DNA of 11,646 nt from positions 1-11,646 of the forward strand of contig CAJPSL010000004.1 in assembly GCA_905373315.1 (NCBI GenBank). Reading direction: 5' to 3'. The first letter of the stretch is position 1, and every line of letters begins with the position of its first letter. Both the position numbers and the translations under genes were made by a program. This document shows positions 1 through 6,110 of the stretch, in pieces. The notes under the pieces were generated by a model. That model saw nothing but the letters and a program-made list of their open reading frames with translations, ran no database searches and had not been told where the DNA came from. Source of the DNA: Candidatus Saccharimonadota bacterium. GTDB lineage: Bacteria > Patescibacteriota > Saccharimonadia > Saccharimonadales > Saccharimonadaceae.

Positions 1-2
1 CT

Positions 3-437
3 GTGGGGATGCTAGCTATAGGTGTCACTGGATTAGGCCTTGGCTTATATCCATGGGAAGGCAGGTCTAGCGCCGAAGCACCAGACAACCCTGCTGCTGT
101 CGCAGAACAAGGCGCCGTTGATTTTGTTAACGCGGCACACGAAAACCCATCACTGCTAGGACCGGAAAAAACTTTCTCTGTTGATTTACAGGATGGTGAT
201 TCGGTTAACTCTGCGGCACAGCGAGCCGCTGAAGAAGTCGGCGAACAAGAGGGGTGGTCTGCAGGCCAGATTAACCTTAATATTGGTGTAGTCACAGAGG
301 CTAGTCAGGAAGTCCTTGACAATTCAAAATACAAGATTCCTCCAAAAGAATTCACTGTTACTATGGTCGAGAAAGACACTAATGGCGATGGCAAGAAAGA
401 AGTCTTTCCTGCAGACGCAAAACCTAAAGCTAAATAA
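3..437 (+). CDS. Membrane-anchored or secreted hypothetical protein, 5' end outside the window
   Basis: The frame is open to the left edge, so the start is unknown; the GTG at 3 is only the first possible in-window start and falls at the beginning of a hydrophobic stretch. About 15 Gly/Leu/Val-rich residues (GMLAIGVTGLGLGLY) look like the end of a signal peptide or an N-terminal membrane anchor. An acidic, Ala/Glu/Asn-rich soluble domain of about 120 residues follows, without cysteines. Near the end DTNGDGKKE resembles the first part of an EF-hand or dockerin-type calcium loop (D-x-N-x-D-G), and the tail is Lys/Ala/Pro-rich. It is the only plus-strand gene and it ends tail to tail with leuS, overlapping it by 8 bases (430-437). 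I do not recognise a family. A surface or periplasm-like location is inferred only from the hydrophobic N-terminus. That it is a real gene is supported by the ordinary protein composition and by a plus-oriented hairpin just after the stop. Confidence 0.7.
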   Translation: MGMLAIGVTGLGLGLYPWEGRSSAEAPDNPAAVAEQGAVDFVNAAHENPSLLGPEKTFSVDLQDGDSVNSAAQRAAEEVGEQEGWSAGQINLNIGVVTEASQEVLDNSKYKIPPKEFTVTMVEKDTNGDGKKEVFPADAKPKAK

Positions 438-3333
438 CAACGTTAAGTAGTTTACCCGGAACATAAACCATCTTTTTAGGTGGTTTATTGTTGATGAATT
501 TTTGAACGTTAGCATCTGCCAGAGCCGCTGCTTCAACACCCTGCTGGTCGATATCGGTTGATAACTCTAGCTTTGATCGAAGTTTGCCATTAACCTGGAC
601 GATGATCGTCATCACATCGCTCATCAGATATTTTTCATCCCACTTTGGCCAGTGATTGATGTGAATGGTATCAGTATAACCCAATTCTTGCCATAGTTCC
701 TCGGTAATGTGCGGCGCAAATGGCGCCAAAATCTGTAGCAGGCTTTCCAAAGTAAACTGCCACGTTTCTGTTGCTTGCATACCGTGTTTTTCTTTGAACT
801 TGTATAGACCATTGACCATTTCCATCATCGCCGCCACCGCCGTATTGAACTTTTCATCCTCGATGTCACGAGTAACTTTTTTGATGGTTGAGTGCGTTAG
901 GCGCAGAAGGGTGGCGGCGTCGCCCCCTCCGACAGAGGCTGTGGAGGGTTCGCGAGTAGCGGACGCTCCAGCCGAACGCTCGTAAGTAATCTCCTGTGGA
1001 GATTCGAGCGAAGAGTGTACTCTGGAGGAGGATGGCGCAGCCAAAAACTCCTGCACCACATTCCATACTCGATTTAAGAACCGATACGTCCCCGGCACCC
1101 CGCGCGGATCCCATGGCGCATCCATATCATACGGCGCGATGAACATCTCGTAAACCCGCAGCGCATCGGCACCGTAACCACTGTCCATAATTTCCATCGG
1201 ATCGATGACATTGCCCTTGGATTTACTCATCTTTTGACCGTCCGGCGCCATGATGTAAGCATTGTACATCATCCGCTTGAATGGTTCTGGCGTCGGCACC
1301 AAGCCGAGTTTATGGAAGAAGTGCATCCAAAAACGACTGTACAGTAGGTGCGCCACCGCGTGGTCGGCACCGTTGTAATAATCGACCGGCATCCAATGAC
1401 CAATTCGCTCAGGATTCCATGCCTCGGCATCATTGTGCGGGTCGAGATAGCGCAGGAAATACCAACTAGAGCAGGCGTATCCGTCCAGGGTATCAGTTTC
1501 GCGTCGGCCTTCACGCCAATTGTCACCCGCCGGCTTTGGCTCGGTAATCGGCACGGTTTTACCCGTCTCGACATCAACCCACACGCGCACCCAATCATCA
1601 ACTTGCGCCAGAACCGAGGTATTACCGCCTGTTGGTTTAAAATTCTCGACCTCTGGCAAGATCACCGGCAAACACTCATCCGCCACAGCAATTGGCTCAA
1701 AACCGTCAACATGGACCATCGGAATCGGCGCACCCCAGTACCGCTGACGAGAAATCAGCCAGTCACGCATTTTGTAAGTAGTTTTACTACGACCAGATCC
1801 CTGTTGTTCCAGCCACGCTACGATTTGCTCACGGGCATCTTCACTACGCGTACCATCGAATTGCCCAGAATTGATCAACTCACCTTCGCCAGTGTAGCAG
1901 CCGACGTCTGCCGAATCTTCAGGCTTATCAACCACCTGAACAATTGGCAAGTCAAATTTCTCAGCAAAGGTAAAGTCACGTTCATCATGCGCCGGTACCG
2001 CCATGACTGCACCCGTGCCGTAACCACTCAGTACGTAGTCGGCAACCCAGATTGGCAGCTTTTGGCCATTGACTGGGTTGATGACGTAGCTACCAGTAAA
2101 GACGCCGGATTTATCTTTGTTTTCCTGGCGCTCAACATCGGACTTCTGCTGCGCCGCTTGAATGTATGCTTCAACTTTGGGGCGCGTGTCGGCATTGACC
2201 AACTGAGAAACCAGTGGGTGTTCTGGCGCCAAAGCCACGTAGCTGGCGCCGAAAAGAGTGTCGGGGCGCGTGGTGAACACGGTGATTGGTGGTACATACT
2301 CGAAATCATAAACCGTGAATATATCCTCTAGTGAAACTTTTTCACCATAGAACTTTTTAAAACTCAACAATTTTTCATTATCATCGCTATAACGTTCATG
2401 TCCAGAAATATCGTTAGATATATCTCTTAGTGGAAGCTGGTGGATATTGACTATTTTTATATATCCAAATGAATATACTTTTTCTCCATCACGCACCATA
2501 GCATCAGCAATATCACCAACCTTCAGTTTTTTAGCTTCATACCTAATTGTATTGGTTTTTTCACCAGAAATAACTTTTTCTGCCAGATCAGGAGTAAATT
2601 TCAAAGAGTCAGATGCCGTTAAATTAAGGGTAAAGTCAACTTCCGCGCCAACCGACCGGCCAATCCAATTTTTCTGCATGGTCTTGACCATCTCCGTCCA
2701 GTCTAGGTCGTCAGTCGCCTCCAGCATCTCATCAGCATAGGCAGTGATGCGGAAAAACCACTGTTTGAGGTTGCGCTTGGTGACGGGGTTACCGCAACGC
2801 CAACATTTGCCGCCCTCAACCTGCTCGTTAGCCAGCACCGTATTGTCAGTATCACACCACCACTGCGGCTGCTCTTTTTGGTACGCCAAATCGTGCTTGT
2901 ATAGCTGCGTAAAAATCCACTGCGTCCACTTGTAATACTCAGGGTCGGCGGTAGAAATCTCCTTTGACCAATCATAGCTAAATCCGAGTCGCTTCAACTG
3001 AGCGATGAAATGCGCTTTGGCTTCGTCGTGCGCCACTCGCGGCGTTTTACCAACCTTGATGGCGTAGTTCTCCACCGGTAGACCAAAACTATCCCAACCA
3101 ATTGGATGATATACATTGTGGCCCTGCTGACGCTTCAAGCGCGCTTTGATGTCAGCAAACTGAAACGTCCGACCATGGCCGATGTGAATACCAGCCCCGG
3201 TGATGCCAGGAAGCATACTCAAACTGTAGTATTTGGGACGCGTCGTATCACCAAGGTCAGTGACATAGGTGCCATCAGCCTCCCATTTATCTTGCCATTT
3301 TTTCTCAATTTCCGTCGGATTGTAGCGTTTCAT
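430..3333 (-). CDS. leuS: Leucyl-tRNA synthetase with an inserted ASCH domain
   Basis: Class I LeuRS, 967 residues from the chosen ATG at 3333; it charges tRNA-Leu in the cytoplasm and edits mischarged products. In order: HIGH-type signature HIGH at 50-53, GWDSFGLPVENYAIK near 79-93, a zinc-ribbon-like region with C160, D163, C177 and C180, WIGRS at 223-227, editing motifs TTRPDT (354-359) and AVPAHDERD (445-453), the return to the catalytic core at KMRDWLISRQRYWG (521-534), DTLDGYACSSWYFLRY near 614-629, KMSKS at 701-705, an anticodon-binding helical domain, and the C-terminal domain with VQVNGKLR. It is longer than the usual 800-880 residues because of an ASCH domain at about 243-347 and a Ser/Thr/Arg-rich insert at about 766-804. 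The typical YPSG before HIGH is replaced by PGITGAG. The frame extends upstream to a TTG, but the ATG at 3333 lies 7 bases after a perfect TATAAT and begins at the family N-terminus (KRYNPTEIEKKWQ). No Shine-Dalgarno is present. All catalytic and editing motifs look intact. Confidence 0.97.
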   Translation of the reverse strand: MKRYNPTEIEKKWQDKWEADGTYVTDLGDTTRPKYYSLSMLPGITGAGIHIGHGRTFQFADIKARLKRQQGHNVYHPIGWDSFGLPVENYAIKVGKTPRVAHDEAKAHFIAQLKRLGFSYDWSKEISTADPEYYKWTQWIFTQLYKHDLAYQKEQPQWWCDTDNTVLANEQVEGGKCWRCGNPVTKRNLKQWFFRITAYADEMLEATDDLDWTEMVKTMQKNWIGRSVGAEVDFTLNLTASDSLKFTPDLAEKVISGEKTNTIRYEAKKLKVGDIADAMVRDGEKVYSFGYIKIVNIHQLPLRDISNDISGHERYSDDNEKLLSFKKFYGEKVSLEDIFTVYDFEYVPPITVFTTRPDTLFGASYVALAPEHPLVSQLVNADTRPKVEAYIQAAQQKSDVERQENKDKSGVFTGSYVINPVNGQKLPIWVADYVLSGYGTGAVMAVPAHDERDFTFAEKFDLPIVQVVDKPEDSADVGCYTGEGELINSGQFDGTRSEDAREQIVAWLEQQGSGRSKTTYKMRDWLISRQRYWGAPIPMVHVDGFEPIAVADECLPVILPEVENFKPTGGNTSVLAQVDDWVRVWVDVETGKTVPITEPKPAGDNWREGRRETDTLDGYACSSWYFLRYLDPHNDAEAWNPERIGHWMPVDYYNGADHAVAHLLYSRFWMHFFHKLGLVPTPEPFKRMMYNAYIMAPDGQKMSKSKGNVIDPMEIMDSGYGADALRVYEMFIAPYDMDAPWDPRGVPGTYRFLNRVWNVVQEFLAAPSSSRVHSSLESPQEITYERSAGASATREPSTASVGGGDAATLLRLTHSTIKKVTRDIEDEKFNTAVAAMMEMVNGLYKFKEKHGMQATETWQFTLESLLQILAPFAPHITEELWQELGYTDTIHINHWPKWDEKYLMSDVMTIIVQVNGKLRSKLELSTDIDQQGVEAAALADANVQKFINNKPPKKMVYVPGKLLNVVI
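465..486 (+). terminator. Candidate terminator hairpin for the left-edge plus-strand gene
   Basis: AAACCATC (465-472) pairs with GGTGGTTT (479-486) across a 6-base loop, starting 28 bases after the plus-strand stop codon. One pair is T-G read on the plus strand, which is a U-G wobble there but an A-C mismatch on the minus strand, so the structure favours plus-strand RNA. The following bases (ATTGTTG) are only moderately T-rich. The hairpin lies inside the last codons of leuS. Confidence 0.4.
922..1038. repeat. Palindromic repeat-like element carried in frame inside leuS
   Basis: This GC-rich stretch holds nested inverted repeats. CCCTCC (925-930) pairs with GGAGGG (943-948), with ACAG/CTGT inside. 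AATCTCC (988-994) pairs perfectly with GGAGATT (998-1004). An outer CGCTCG (977-982) pairs with CGAGCG (1005-1010). The two ends also match each other: CCTC and CAGAG near 926-937 against CTCTG and GAGG at 1020-1028. Two sub-blocks share a degenerate direct repeat of the form TGTGGAG..TTCG (941-952 and 996-1006). On the minus strand it reads through as a low-complexity Ser/Ala/Thr/Arg linker (about residues 766-804 of LeuRS) between the core and the anticodon-binding domain, longer than the corresponding linker in ordinary LeuRS. This resembles protein-coding palindromic elements such as the Rickettsia RPE. Whether it is multicopy cannot be seen here. Confidence 0.5.
2293..2607 (-). other. ASCH domain inserted into the LeuRS CP1 editing domain
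   Basis: Residues about 243-347 of LeuRS have the ASCH pattern: a first strand LKFTPDLAEKVISGEKTNTIRY (xxF...IxxGxKTxTIR), then KKLKVGDIADAM (kvGd), a further strand ending YIKIVNI, a helix before KKFYG, and a closing strand VYDFEYV. ASCH domains have the PUA-like beta-barrel fold and are thought to bind RNA. The insert sits between EVDFTLN and TVFTTRPDT; in ordinary bacterial LeuRS these editing-domain strands are only about a dozen residues apart. The DNA is markedly AT-rich: by hand count 98 of 300 bases in 2341-2640 are G/C, against 33 of 60 (2641-2700) and 38 of 60 (2221-2280) in the flanks. The frame is intact on both sides. Confidence 0.85.
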
Positions 3334-3340
3334 ATCTGTA

Positions 3341-3349
3341 ATTATAGCA
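3341..3349 (-). promoter_or_regulatory. Extended -10 promoter of leuS, probably leaderless
   Basis: On the minus strand TGCTATAAT (3349-3341) is a perfect extended -10 (TGnTATAAT). Only 7 bases separate it from the leuS ATG at 3333, so initiation would fall at or next to the start codon. No -35 match is visible at 16-18 base spacing, where the upstream terminator hairpin lies, and there is no Shine-Dalgarno. Confidence 0.7.
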
Positions 3350-3353
3350 CGAA

Positions 3354-3381
3354 AATCGCCCCACATGAGAGTGAGGCGATT
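3354..3381 (-). terminator. Intrinsic terminator of the 4583-3402 gene
   Basis: On the minus strand AATCGCCTCAC pairs with GTGGGGCGATT over a 6-base loop (TCTCAT): an 11-bp stem with a single U-G wobble, followed by TTCG so that the 3' side reads ATTTTCG. On the plus strand that wobble becomes a C-A mismatch, which fixes the orientation as minus. It lies 20 bases after the stop of the anchored protein gene and directly before the leuS -10 element, so it would also insulate leuS from read-through. The T-run is short. Confidence 0.7.
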
Positions 3382-3401
3382 GACCGTCAACGAAAGGCTA
3401 G

Positions 3402-4583
3402 TTACGCTTCGTCGGCGTCACTGGCTGAGTTTGTCGAAGTACTAGTTTTTGGAACAAAGCTAGACAGTGGGCTTGACTGGAGCTTTCTCATCACATCTTT
3501 CAAGTCTTTTGCGTCAGATGGTGCTTCAACCTTCTTGGCATCGCCATACATGACGCCTGTCTCGAGAGAAACCTTGTTACCCTGAGACGCGCCCTCAAAT
3601 TCTACGCGGCGAACTTGCCTCTTTGAGTTGTCGATCCACAGTTTCAGAGAAACATCTACCTTCTTGAAATCAAGTGCATCTGTGTCGAGCGCTTTCGAGC
3701 TACTGCCGCCACATTCTTTGATCTTCTTGGCGTATGTTGTTTCACTCAATGCCTTGGCAAAGTTTTTACGTTTCTCAAGAGTAGCGTCACTCAGGTCAAT
3801 TTCAAATCCACGCAGGCCATCTTTTGTACCCAAGTCTTTTTTGATTTGTAGGAAATTGTTGTCGCGGTATACTTGAGCGATTTCTTCGCGAACAGCAGTA
3901 TCATCCTTAGCGCGGCGAACTGCATTCATCACACATTTTGCTTCTTCTGACTGCTCTAGGTCGTCTGAAGAGATCTTGATCCAGTGACCGTCGATCTCAT
4001 TGATGAGTGTCTCGAATTGCTTCAGCATCGTTTCTTTGAGTGATTTTGTCTGAGATCGGCTAGAAATCGCACCACCTGGCGAGGAAACGCTTTCCATGTA
4101 ACGATCTATCGCTGTCTCGATTGAGCTACGAACATTATCCAGTTTAATATACGTTGCGTCTTCAGTATTGCGTACATTCACTTTTGGCAGAGAGAACTGG
4201 ATTGACTTGTCAGAACCACCGGCGTTAACTGTTATATCAGCCTGCAGCTCTTGACTCTTCTCTGCGTCTGATGATTTGAGCTTGATGGTGACTTTTTGAT
4301 TACCCTTGCCTTCAAAAGTCAGCCGTCCTTCAGTGACAGAGTTCTTCGACATGATCGCGTTAACAATTGACGCTTCCAGCGCGCGCTGTGGGTTATTAAA
4401 TACCAACAGATACCACAACAGTCCTGCAATCAAGCCGATGGTAACTAACGACCCCACAACCAAACTAATAATCAACTTTTTGCGGTTTTTCTTTTTCGGT
4501 TTGTTGATCGCGCCCATGATAGGCGGCTGTTCAGCCGGTGGCGTTGACTCAGCCGGTGCTGTTGTTGGCTGCTGTATGCTCAT
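3402..4583 (-). CDS. Single-pass membrane-anchored protein with large extracytoplasmic domain
   Basis: 393 residues. Residues 1-28 form a Pro/Thr/Ala-rich cytoplasmic tail, KPKKKNRKK (28-36) is a positive-inside stop, residues about 37-62 form one membrane helix, and the remaining ~330 residues should be outside the membrane. The outer domain begins with ALEASIVNAIMSKNSVTEGRLTFEG, mixes beta strands and helices, and has just two cysteines (C217, C291), possibly a disulfide. The C-terminus is Ser/Thr/Asp-rich. The first part recalls the beta-sheet sensor or lipoprotein-like folds of membrane-anchored substrate-binding proteins, but I do not recognise a defined family. The ATG is preceded by GGAGGG with a short 3-base gap, and an extended -10 lies 30 bases upstream. 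It follows the MurF-like ligase gene by 39 bases and ends before an intrinsic terminator, so it is probably transcribed from its own promoter, perhaps also by read-through. Confidence 0.85.
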   Translation of the reverse strand: MSIQQPTTAPAESTPPAEQPPIMGAINKPKKKNRKKLIISLVVGSLVTIGLIAGLLWYLLVFNNPQRALEASIVNAIMSKNSVTEGRLTFEGKGNQKVTIKLKSSDAEKSQELQADITVNAGGSDKSIQFSLPKVNVRNTEDATYIKLDNVRSSIETAIDRYMESVSSPGGAISSRSQTKSLKETMLKQFETLINEIDGHWIKISSDDLEQSEEAKCVMNAVRRAKDDTAVREEIAQVYRDNNFLQIKKDLGTKDGLRGFEIDLSDATLEKRKNFAKALSETTYAKKIKECGGSSSKALDTDALDFKKVDVSLKLWIDNSKRQVRRVEFEGASQGNKVSLETGVMYGDAKKVEAPSDAKDLKDVMRKLQSSPLSSFVPKTSTSTNSASDADEA

Positions 4584-4586
4584 ATA

Positions 4587-4592
4587 CCCTCC
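4587..4592 (-). promoter_or_regulatory. Shine-Dalgarno of the anchored protein gene
   Basis: GGAGGG on the minus strand ends 3 bases before the ATG at 4583. The gap is short but the match is strong and supports this start. It contrasts with the neighbouring leaderless starts. Confidence 0.7.
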
Positions 4593-4612
4593 AAATTACT
4601 ACTATGTTATGT

Positions 4613-4621
4613 ATTATATCA
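4613..4621 (-). promoter_or_regulatory. Extended -10 promoter of the anchored protein gene
   Basis: TGATATAAT on the minus strand (4621-4613) matches TGnTATAAT perfectly. It lies in the 39-base gap between the MurF-like stop and the next ATG and leaves room for a leader of about 20 bases containing the GGAGGG site. No -35 match was found at 16-18 base spacing. Confidence 0.65.
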
Positions 4622-4622
4622 G

Positions 4623-5921
4623 CTAATCACTAAAACGAGAGAAAAATGCATTCTTTCTGGCTATCCACTCTGGCGTTTGGCGAACTAATTTGTTTTCATC
4701 AACCGCTGTATGGAGGTTAATTTTGATGGCTTCCTCCAGCCAGACACCGCCCGAAGAACCTTTGAACAGCGCAATACCGTCTTTTTTCAGTTTGTCGCGC
4801 ACAAAACTACCAGCTTCGATGGCGTCTTTGCATTCTTTTACCTGGCAGCCACGCTGACGAGCTGATGGTGCCAGATACTGGTTGGCCATTTCTCCAACTG
4901 TCACTACCCAGTCAAGTTCATTGGGATTACACAGATAGCCTAGTTTAGACATTTCTTGTGGCATCGACTCTCTCAGACCGTTGATATTGCCTAGGACAGC
5001 GATTTTTTGGGGAGCGCTCAAACTATACAGTGTCTGGATGGCGGCAGTCGTGGTAGATGGCGACGCACTATAGCTGTCGTCCAGAAGCATAGTACCATCA
5101 GCACCGCGCAGCAGCTGCATTCGCCCTGGGATCGGGCGCAGTGCCGCCAAGCCTCGCTGAATTGAGCCGACATCCATGCCTAATTTGACAGCCACAGCCA
5201 TGGCGGCCACTGCTGGCCTGAGGTTGTGTTCGCCCAACAGCTTCAATTGCGTCTGGATACCCTCTGGATATTCTGGCGACACCATAGCGCCAAAATGCCC
5301 TTCGGTGAGTGAAAAATCATGTTCATCAAAATAATATTCTGCAACCCCACTGGTGCCATAAGTGGTTATATTAGGATTCGTCACAAACGCCGCAAACCGA
5401 CCTTCGATGTCATCGCGATTGATCAACGCCATCCGAGAATTATTACCCAGCGTGATCATTTCCTGGGCGACTTCTTCTATGCTATGCTCGACACGCATGC
5501 GCCCTGTGGTGACAGAAGTGATGACGGCAATGTCTGGCAAAATGACCGACTTAAACCAATCATGAAAACCGATGGTTTGCGGGCTAAATTCCTGGACGAT
5601 CACTTGCGCTTCTGGATGTTCAGCGCGGGCCCGCTTTTTGACAGCGCGATACATGTTGCGACGCGCAAAGAACCCCCATTTTTTTTCAGGACCTTCAGGA
5701 TAGCGCACCCCCATGATCTGTAGCAAGGTCTGCATGTGAGATTTTGGTTCTAGCTGTGGCATGGCAATGGCATAGCGCTGTGACAAAACCGTACCGATAG
5801 CAATCTTGGCGCTCGTTTTACCGGTGCTGCCCGTCACCGCTATCAATTTGACGTCCGCATGCGAAGCAAAAAACTCACGTACTAACAATGGGATTTTCTT
5901 TTCAAATGATCGTCGAAACAT
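4623..5921 (-). CDS. Mur ligase family protein, MurF-like, without the usual N-terminal domain
   Basis: 432 residues from the ATG at 5921. The central Mur-ligase ATPase domain shows the P-loop TGSTGKTS (30-37), the conserved Glu (E111 in VIVQEFSP), GEHNLRPAVAAMAVA (230-244) where the family has G-x-HN, and PGRMQLLRGADGTMLLDDSYSASP, where MurF has PGRM...DDSYNANP. The C-terminal ligase domain follows (IAVLGNINGLRES, FKGSSGGVWLE). MurF adds D-Ala-D-Ala to the UDP-MurNAc tripeptide in peptidoglycan synthesis. Here the P-loop starts at residue 30 rather than around 110, so the UDP-binding N-terminal domain is missing. The lysine usually carbamylated after the second motif aligns with M155, and YNANP has become YSASP. 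It may therefore be a divergent ligase with another substrate. The frame extends to a TTG at 5978, but the first ATG lies 6 bases after an extended -10. No Shine-Dalgarno is seen. Confidence 0.85.
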   Translation of the reverse strand: MFRRSFEKKIPLLVREFFASHADVKLIAVTGSTGKTSAKIAIGTVLSQRYAIAMPQLEPKSHMQTLLQIMGVRYPEGPEKKWGFFARRNMYRAVKKRARAEHPEAQVIVQEFSPQTIGFHDWFKSVILPDIAVITSVTTGRMRVEHSIEEVAQEMITLGNNSRMALINRDDIEGRFAAFVTNPNITTYGTSGVAEYYFDEHDFSLTEGHFGAMVSPEYPEGIQTQLKLLGEHNLRPAVAAMAVAVKLGMDVGSIQRGLAALRPIPGRMQLLRGADGTMLLDDSYSASPSTTTAAIQTLYSLSAPQKIAVLGNINGLRESMPQEMSKLGYLCNPNELDWVVTVGEMANQYLAPSARQRGCQVKECKDAIEAGSFVRDKLKKDGIALFKGSSGGVWLEEAIKINLHTAVDENKLVRQTPEWIARKNAFFSRFSD

Positions 5922-5927
5922 ATACTC

Positions 5928-5936
5928 ATCATACCA
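5928..5936 (-). promoter_or_regulatory. Extended -10 promoter of the MurF-like gene, probably leaderless
   Basis: TGGTATGAT (5936-5928, minus strand) fits TGnTATAAT with one mismatch and ends 6 bases before the ATG at 5921. A weak -35 candidate TTGGTT (5957-5952) lies 18 bases upstream, inside the adjoining hairpin loop. There is no Shine-Dalgarno. Confidence 0.6.
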
Positions 5937-5939
5937 TAA

Positions 5940-5967
5940 GCGACTTGCCGAAACCAACGCAAGTCGC
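5940..5967 (-). terminator. Strong hairpin directly upstream of the MurF-like promoter
   Basis: GCGACTTGC (5940-5948) and GCAAGTCGC (5959-5967) form a perfect 9-bp stem around a 10-base loop. It ends 3 bases before the extended -10 on the minus strand. No good T-run follows on either strand, so termination is uncertain and an operator or RNA structure is possible. The layout copies the hairpin in front of the leuS promoter. Confidence 0.45.
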
Positions 5968-6110
5968 CGAAATAGCAAAACGGAGCTGCTACGCGCCCAC
6001 CCGGGGCATGTTGAAAATGTGTTTGTCTTTTAATTGGCAAGCATAGGAGATGCCCCTATGCGTACCAGCTCACTTGTGATTATGCACCAATTGTCATAAA
6101 AACACAAGCA
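5968..6110. other. Intergenic segment with mutually exclusive inverted repeats
   Basis: With the adjoining hairpin and promoter this completes the longest gap between genes (189 bases from 5922 to 6110). It holds no plausible ORF. GCATAGG (6041-6047) pairs with CCTATGC (6055-6061). ATGCCCC (6050-6056), which overlaps that hairpin, can instead pair with GGGGCAT (6003-6009). CTTGTG (6073-6078) pairs with CACAAG (6103-6108), with TTATG/CATAA (6080-6084, 6095-6099) inside, starting three bases beyond the stop of the 7TM gene. No tRNA, tmRNA, SRP RNA or known riboswitch pattern was recognised. The last hairpin may end the upstream transcript, but the T-run beside it lies on the plus-strand side. 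Confidence 0.45.

Noticed and set aside
388-401. GAAAG/CTTTC stem as a possible leuS terminator
   Set aside because: Only 5 bp, inside the opposing gene, and with no T-run on the minus strand.
1348-2331. Long plus-strand open frame (327 codons) opposite leuS
   Set aside because: It is antisense to well-conserved LeuRS motifs, its protein is low-complexity and rich in Arg, His and Ile, and no ribosome site or family resemblance is visible. Codon-bias shadow.
3334-3390. Longer leuS starting at TTG 3390 or ATG 3366
   Set aside because: The extension would be encoded by the terminator hairpin and the -10 element, and the family N-terminus begins at 3333.
5922-5978. Longer MurF-like protein from TTG 5978
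   Set aside because: The extension overlaps a 9-bp hairpin and an extended -10, the start is a rare TTG and there is no ribosome site.
5968-6110. Possible tRNA or small housekeeping RNA in the intergenic gap
   Set aside because: No cloverleaf, T-loop, SRP, tmRNA or RNase P core pattern could be found in either strand; only simple inverted repeats are supported.
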